This document shows, in pieces, positions 59,261 to 64,000 of a stretch of 64,000 nt of DNA; the stretch's first letter is position 1; each line of letters begins with the position of its first letter. Under the pieces are notes generated by a model. That model saw nothing but the letters and a program-made list of their open reading frames with translations, did not search any database and was not told the origin of the DNA. The stretch is from the NCBI RefSeq assembly GCF_019343475.1, contig NZ_CP072453.1, positions 3,286,001 to 3,350,000 of the forward strand, written 5' to 3'. Source of the stretch: Providencia sp. R33 (GTDB taxonomy: Bacteria; Pseudomonadota; Gammaproteobacteria; Enterobacterales; Enterobacteriaceae). A program made the position numbers and the translations under genes.

Positions 59261-60433
59261 TTATTTCATACGCGCAAAACCATCAGCCAAATCTTGTTTT
59301 AAGTCATCCAGATTTTCTAAACCAATTTGAAGTCGCAATGTTGGGCCGCCCGGATCCCAATGGGTAACGGTACGGTATTCAGCGCAATTGAATGGAATAA
59401 TTAAGCTTTCAAAGCCGCCCCATGAATAACCCATACCAAAAATTGATAGCCCATCGAGCATTTTTGCAATATCGGTTTGAGTGTATTTCGGGTCTAACAC
59501 GATGGAAAATAACCCTGATGACCCTGTGAAATCCCTTTTCCAAATTTCATGCCCTGGACAATCGGGAAATGCAGGGTGCAAAATGCGGGTCACTTCTGGG
59601 CGTTCTTGTAGCCAGTGAGCGATGTTTAGCGCTCTTTCTTGAGCTTCTTTTAAGCGAATCGGCAACGTTCTCATGCCGCGTAAAGCCAGAAAACAGTCTT
59701 CTGCTCCCGGCAACATCGCCATGTAATCATACGTTTCACGTAGTTTTGGCCACCATGCTTGATTTGCAGAAACAATCCCCATCAACAAGTCAGAGTGACC
59801 GCCTAAATATTTAGTTCCGGCTTCGAGTGAAATATCACAGCCCAGTTCATGCGCTTTAAAAAACAGAGGCGTCGCCCATGTGTTGTCGATGATAGTGGCA
59901 ATATTATGCCTTTTCGCCACATCGACAATTGCAGGGACATCTTGAATTTCAAAACTTTGAGAACCCGGAGACTCTAAAAAAATGGTGCTGGTATTTGTCC
60001 GCACGAGCGTTTCAATCTCTGCACCAATCATCGGATCATAATAGGTGGTCTCAATCCCCATTTTGTCCAATAACCCATGGCAAAACTTGCGGGTTGGCCG
60101 ATAAACGCTATCAGGCATCAGTAGGTGGTCACCCGTTTTTAGTGTCGTCAACAAGGCTAAGACAATTGCCCCTAACCCTGACGGTGATAACACTGTACCT
60201 TCAGCGCCAGCAAGAACAGACCACGCTTGCTCAAGCTGTTTAATCGTTGGTGTACCCGCAGTACCGTAGTTAAATTCTGCTCTATCGTTGATTAAGGCAT
60301 CAACCGTTGGGAACACCACCGTCGAACCACGATAAACCGGGGCGTTTACGAACCCTGCTTGTTTCGCAGGGTCTCTTCCAAGCTGGGTCACTTGTGTATC
60401 AACATGAAACTCAGAAACTGCTTTTTTCTTCAT
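59261..60433 (-). CDS. metC: Cystathionine beta-lyase family PLP enzyme
   Basis: 390 residues. PLP Lys208 lies in AGTKYLGGHSD. Active-site aromatics Tyr56, Tyr111 and Trp338 correspond to E. coli MetC Tyr56, Tyr111 and Trp340. The C-terminal RDFTGSSGLFSIVL and GLENLDDLKQDL are typical. Cystathionine beta-lyase releases homocysteine for methionine synthesis; members also cleave cysteine or cystine with H2S release. Because it sits in an operon with an amino-acid permease and a divergent LysR gene rather than with met genes, a catabolic or scavenging role is possible and a second metC elsewhere cannot be excluded. Identity with E. coli MetC is moderate. Confidence 0.88.
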   Translation of the reverse strand: MKKKAVSEFHVDTQVTQLGRDPAKQAGFVNAPVYRGSTVVFPTVDALINDRAEFNYGTAGTPTIKQLEQAWSVLAGAEGTVLSPSGLGAIVLALLTTLKTGDHLLMPDSVYRPTRKFCHGLLDKMGIETTYYDPMIGAEIETLVRTNTSTIFLESPGSQSFEIQDVPAIVDVAKRHNIATIIDNTWATPLFFKAHELGCDISLEAGTKYLGGHSDLLMGIVSANQAWWPKLRETYDYMAMLPGAEDCFLALRGMRTLPIRLKEAQERALNIAHWLQERPEVTRILHPAFPDCPGHEIWKRDFTGSSGLFSIVLDPKYTQTDIAKMLDGLSIFGMGYSWGGFESLIIPFNCAEYRTVTHWDPGGPTLRLQIGLENLDDLKQDLADGFARMK

Positions 60434-60458
60434 GAGATCCTCTCATCAACATCATTAT

Positions 60459-61745
60459 TTATTCGAAAAACTTAAAGAATGGCGATAGGCATAACAGCAC
60501 ACCAAAGAAGATGATGAACCACACTGTTGGGCCTTTAAATTTGTGTAGTGCGGGCACTTTGTAAACCAGATAGCAAGGGATCAGGCAAGAAACGATACCA
60601 AACAGTGGGCCACCTAATTGCATAAAGAACAGGATGGAGAACCGTGTTGAAACCCAGAACCACAGTGCGATGATCACCCCTAAGCATACACCATAGTGTA
60701 ATACCGTTTGGTTAATACGCTCTTCAGGCATGAATCGAGTGAGGATATTCACCACAATGCCTTTTATCGCTTCTTGAAAGCCCAAATAAATCCCTAAGAA
60801 TGCCGTTAAGATAGCAAAAATATTCAGCAATGCCGTCATCACTTTCACCACGGCACCGGGTATAACCTGTGCAGCAATCGCTAATGCAGAGATATTTTGC
60901 TCAAAAGCAGAGACCGCTTGTTCATGGCTGATTGAGAAAGTAAAAGAAAATGCAAAGAACAAGACAGCAACCGCTAAAATAATATATGCCACTCGATTAG
61001 CTCGTATTGCACGATACGTGGCAATGCGCTTATCACTTTCAACCTTACGATAGGCAATGTTCATTGGGCTTAAGATTTGCACAAATAATATAGAAAATAA
61101 CGTAAATGGCAGCGTTAAGAAAACATCTCGCATAAATGGAAAAAAATCAGGAAACGCAGTGATATTGGCAAAGTTCCAATATGGCACCATCACAACACCA
61201 AGCAGCACAATGATACCAAATTTCACGATAACCATTGGGCCAGACACTTTAAACAGCAGCCTTTCCCCTTGTGCCGCTATCGCCACTAATACTGTAATAA
61301 TAATCAAACCATACCAAACCGAATCGGATAATAACCCCTCGGTTAATCCAAAGGTTTTAATATATGAGGCGCTGTCGAAGGTCACGGCTAATGAATAAGA
61401 GAACATGCCGTGTAATAACATTAAAAAATACGCGATCCCTAATGCTATCCCCCAATTTTTTCCTAAATATTGTGTAATAACACTCGCATAGTCATTACAT
61501 TCTTCAGATTCTGATAAAGTTCTGAGATATAAATTCTGTAACCAATAAATGGCTGGATAAGAAAGCATAGTGGCGGCAATAAACACCCAAATACCTTTAA
61601 TACCGATTTGCACAGGCATAAATACAATTCCTGAGCCAATCGCCATTCCAATACATAAAATTACCCAACCCACATCATATTTTGTAAAAGGGATTTTTTT
61701 GGTATCAATCGGATTACCTGCACTTGCCTGAATACTATTAGACAT
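60459..61745 (-). CDS. HAAAP-family amino-acid permease (YhaO/SdaC/TdcC-like)
   Basis: 428 residues with about eleven hydrophobic spans. The N-terminal block [26 protein letters not shown] is the unwound-helix signature of hydroxy/aromatic amino-acid permeases, and [18 protein letters not shown] matches the serine/threonine-transporter side of the family. It is an inner-membrane, proton- or sodium-coupled importer. It lies 25 bases before metC in the same operon, so cysteine, cystathionine, serine or a related amino acid is the likely substrate; specificity is inferred only from context. Confidence 0.85.
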   Translation of the reverse strand: MSNSIQASAGNPIDTKKIPFTKYDVGWVILCIGMAIGSGIVFMPVQIGIKGIWVFIAATMLSYPAIYWLQNLYLRTLSESEECNDYASVITQYLGKNWGIALGIAYFLMLLHGMFSYSLAVTFDSASYIKTFGLTEGLLSDSVWYGLIIITVLVAIAAQGERLLFKVSGPMVIVKFGIIVLLGVVMVPYWNFANITAFPDFFPFMRDVFLTLPFTLFSILFVQILSPMNIAYRKVESDKRIATYRAIRANRVAYIILAVAVLFFAFSFTFSISHEQAVSAFEQNISALAIAAQVIPGAVVKVMTALLNIFAILTAFLGIYLGFQEAIKGIVVNILTRFMPEERINQTVLHYGVCLGVIIALWFWVSTRFSILFFMQLGGPLFGIVSCLIPCYLVYKVPALHKFKGPTVWFIIFFGVLLCLSPFFKFFE

Positions 61746-61917
61746 AGTCTATTCCTCAACGTTATAGATTTAATTATTAAAAAAGTTAGGAACAACGTTA
61801 TTTGTTGGCGTTAATTCTTTATTTTCGCCATTTTTTAATACTGGTGTGGCACGAGCAAACTGCGATAAATTCACAATTATAGTATGCTGGAATAAACGGG
61901 TTTGATAGGGCAGGACA
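61746..61917. promoter_or_regulatory. Divergent promoter region of the permease-metC unit and the LysR gene
   Basis: A 172-base spacer between divergent genes, the usual location of a LysR-type operator. No strong palindromic T-N11-A box stood out to me. Confidence 0.45.
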
Positions 61918-62892
61918 ATGCTAATAAATAAAAACACTTTTGCGTTCAAAGCAAAAATTGACAGCTACGCGATTTTTCGACATTTGGAGTTATTCATCAA
62001 AATTGTCGAATGTAATAGCTTTAGTCTAGCTGCAAAAAAGCTGAATGTAACGCCATCATCCGTCAGTCGAGGGCTACAGCAGCTAGAGGATCAACTGGGC
62101 GTCGTCTTGCTAAAGCGTACAACCCGAAATTTTATTTTGACTGATGCAGGGCGCTATTTATTGCAACGATCGCAAAACTTATTGGCTGATCTTGATGACT
62201 CACTGATTAATACCGCCAGCTTTTATCAACACGCTCAAGGGCAATTAAAGATCACTTGTTCCATTGCATTTGGTGTCTGCCATTTAATGCAAATATATAG
62301 CGAATATCGCGAAACCAATCCCAAAGTTAGTTTATCCGTTGACCTTAATGATGAACTGATTAATTTAAATGAAGTGGATTTTGATATTGCGTTACGTATT
62401 ACCAGCCACCCACCTGAGAATTTCGCATTACGGAAAATTTGCAACATTAATTGGGTATATTGTGGTAGCCGAACCTATTTCGACCGTTATGGTATTCCGC
62501 AATCCCCTGCCGATATCGCATCACATAATTGCTTAATTAACCCGAATATCCCTGATACATGGCGAATGACGGATAAAGACGGTAGCGCTTATCCTTTGGA
62601 AATTAATAATATGATTGAGGTGAACAGCAGCTTAGGTTTATTAGAGGCCGCGCGTTGCCACCAAGGTATTGTTTGTTTGCCCACGTATATGTTAGGCAAT
62701 TATATTGAAAATGGGGAATTGCTCCCTGTTTTGCTGGATTACGACCCGAAATCAACCCCATTTGCGCTGTACGCTTTATATCACCCTGCGCATACGCATT
62801 CGCCGAAAATCAGAACGTTTATTGATTTTTTAGTAGAAAAAATACCATCAGACCCACATTGGGATCATTGGATGCGCCAACATGCCTCGTAG
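61918..62892 (+). CDS. LysR-type transcriptional regulator
   Basis: 324 residues. The winged helix-turn-helix is at about residues 22-80 (LELFIKIVECNSFSLAAKKL, then SSVSRGLQQLEDQLGVVLLK), followed by a periplasmic-binding-protein-like effector domain (about 105-310). The N-terminus is some 15-20 residues longer than most relatives, so a downstream start is possible; AGGACA precedes the chosen ATG. Divergent from the permease-metC operon, which it probably controls in response to a sulfur or amino-acid ligand. Convergent with mdh. Confidence 0.88.
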   Translation: MLINKNTFAFKAKIDSYAIFRHLELFIKIVECNSFSLAAKKLNVTPSSVSRGLQQLEDQLGVVLLKRTTRNFILTDAGRYLLQRSQNLLADLDDSLINTASFYQHAQGQLKITCSIAFGVCHLMQIYSEYRETNPKVSLSVDLNDELINLNEVDFDIALRITSHPPENFALRKICNINWVYCGSRTYFDRYGIPQSPADIASHNCLINPNIPDTWRMTDKDGSAYPLEINNMIEVNSSLGLLEAARCHQGIVCLPTYMLGNYIENGELLPVLLDYDPKSTPFALYALYHPAHTHSPKIRTFIDFLVEKIPSDPHWDHWMRQHAS

Positions 62893-62922
62893 TGATGCTT
62901 CGTAATAATAATGTCGAAACTA

Positions 62923-62955
62923 AAAAGGTTGAGTTTTATAAAAACTCAACCTTTT
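62923..62955. terminator. Bidirectional terminator LysR gene / mdh
   Basis: AAAAGGTTGAGTTTT / AAAACTCAACCTTTT, a 15-base-pair inverted repeat between convergent genes. Confidence 0.92.
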
Positions 62956-62968
62956 CGATTAGGAAAAA

Positions 62969-63919
62969 TTAATGGGTATTAGCCCCATTAATGAATTTTT
63001 CACCTAATTCGATATCCGCTTTCAGGACATCTAACATATCTTTCAGCGCTTTTTCTTCAAATGCACTTAATTTGCCGATTGGCAGGTGTTTTTCGATACC
63101 GTTTTTACCTAAAACAACCGGTTGTGCGAAGAAACGTGCGTGTTGGCCTTCGCCTTCAGTGTAAACACACTCAACCACGTTGCTTTCACCTTGCAGACCA
63201 CGAATTAAAGATAAACCTAAACGTGCTGCTGCTTGGCCCATAGACAGAGTCGCTGATCCGCCACCAGCTTTTGCTTCAACAACTTCAGTACCCGCGTTTT
63301 GGATACGTTTTGTCAGCGCTGCGATTTCGTCATCAGAGAAGCTTACGCCTTCAATTTGTGATAACAGAGGAAGAATTGTCACGCCAGAGTGGCCACCAAT
63401 AACTGGCACTTCGACATCGTTGACGTTTTTGCCTTTTAATTCAGCAACAAAAGTATTAGAACGGATGATATCTAATGTGGTCACACCGAATAAACGGTTT
63501 TTGTCGTATACGCCAGCTTTTTTCAGAACTTCAGCAGCGATTGCAACGGTGGTGTTCACTGGGTTAGTGATGATACCGATTAATGCTTTCGGGCAAGTTT
63601 CTGCAATTTGTTGAACCAGGTTACGAACGATGCCAGCGTTGATGTTAAACAGGTCTGAACGATCCATGCCTGGTTTACGCGCAACACCCGCAGAGATAAG
63701 AACAATATCTGCACCTTTAAGAGCAGGTTTCGCATCTTCACCTGCAAAACCAGTCACTTTAACATCCGTTGGGATGTGACTTAAGTCAGCAGCAACACCT
63801 GGAGTAACCGGTGCGATGTCGTAGAGGGAGAGTTCTGAACCGGCTGGAAGCTGGTTTTTGAGAAGAAGGGCGAGAGCCTGACCGATACCACCTGCTGCAC
63901 CTAGGACTGCAACTTTCAT
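62969..63919 (-). CDS. mdh: Malate dehydrogenase (NAD)
   Basis: 316 residues (E. coli 312). Rossmann start [20 protein letters not shown]. The active site is intact: Asp150 and His177 as the proton relay, Arg81, Arg87 and Arg153 for substrate, all at E. coli numbering. It interconverts malate and oxaloacetate in the TCA cycle. AAGGAG precedes the ATG. The window ends 81 bases upstream; argR is expected divergently beyond it, by analogy with E. coli. Confidence 0.99.
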   Translation of the reverse strand: MKVAVLGAAGGIGQALALLLKNQLPAGSELSLYDIAPVTPGVAADLSHIPTDVKVTGFAGEDAKPALKGADIVLISAGVARKPGMDRSDLFNINAGIVRNLVQQIAETCPKALIGIITNPVNTTVAIAAEVLKKAGVYDKNRLFGVTTLDIIRSNTFVAELKGKNVNDVEVPVIGGHSGVTILPLLSQIEGVSFSDDEIAALTKRIQNAGTEVVEAKAGGGSATLSMGQAAARLGLSLIRGLQGESNVVECVYTEGEGQHARFFAQPVVLGKNGIEKHLPIGKLSAFEEKALKDMLDVLKADIELGEKFINGANTH

Positions 63920-64000
63920 TCTGAAACTCCTTAATTTGTACTTTAAAAAGATATCACTTTATTTGTTTATACACTCAATACATTACGTATAAAAAACAAT

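Overview
The window is a contiguous chromosomal segment of a gammaproteobacterium of the order Enterobacterales, most likely Morganellaceae and Providencia-like. This rests on gene content and protein similarity to Escherichia coli, a moderately AT-rich composition, and several 125-127 bp ERIC elements. Genus is an inference; order is secure. Nearly every gene has a recognisable E. coli counterpart, often with catalytic residues at the same numbering (PyrI zinc cysteines, NrdG and UbiU/UbiV iron-sulfur cysteines, GlmM Ser102, Mdh His177).

Layout. 1-1405: a P4-type integrase, cut by the window start, beside tRNA-Leu(CAA) (leuX), so a genomic island probably extends to the left. 1400-20955: the E. 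coli 96-minute neighbourhood: an AmpH-like penicillin-binding lipoprotein and an unknown protein, then lptFG, pepA, holC-valS, yjgM, rraB, argI, a tandem pair of orphan fimbrial-like secreted proteins, the pyrimidine operon pyrL-pyrBI with its attenuator, ridA, and the anaerobic ribonucleotide reductase nrdDG. 20952-25802: the yhbP / yhbQ / yhbS / ubiT / ubiUV neighbourhood (oxygen-independent ubiquinone synthesis), a junction of two blocks that are separate in E. coli. 25831-33134: accessory genes: a prlF-yhaV toxin-antitoxin pair, a HlyD-type adaptor with two ABC-2 permeases but no ATPase, the pyruvate-sensing BtsSR pair, and a small ORF. 33174-56199: a long, mostly minus-strand information-processing block: yrbN-deaD, nlpI, pnp, rpsO, truB, rbfA, infB, nusA, rimP, two tRNAs, secG, glmM, folP, ftsH, rlmE, (yhbY), greA, (dacB), obgE, rpmA, rplU. 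56535-63919: ispB, two paralogous Mu-repressor-like proteins divergent from the Ner-like sfsB, a metC / permease / LysR cluster, and mdh.

How genes work together. Anaerobic life is well represented: nrdDG and ubiUV both have FNR-like boxes at plausible positions, and nrdD also has two NrdR-like boxes and two perfect DnaA boxes. Arginine and pyrimidine synthesis sit close together (argI with ArgR boxes; pyrBI with a leader peptide and attenuator). The 33-56 kb block couples translation initiation, ribosome assembly, RNA decay and cell-envelope synthesis.

Most unusual signals: (1) a Mu-phage-like c/ner layout at 57.5-59.2 kb, with two repressor-like paralogs facing a Ner-like gene across a 514 bp AT-rich spacer carrying repeated AATAACAG motifs; (2) ERIC elements abutting the start or stop codons of holC, btsS, rpsO and a DUF1471 gene; (3) a run of five hairpins downstream of the AmpH-like gene; (4) an export system lacking an encoded ATPase; (5) two tandem fimbrial-like genes without chaperone or usher. 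Small genes found by hand are yrbN (26 codons), pyrL (36 codons), and two candidate small ORFs (28 and 47 codons).
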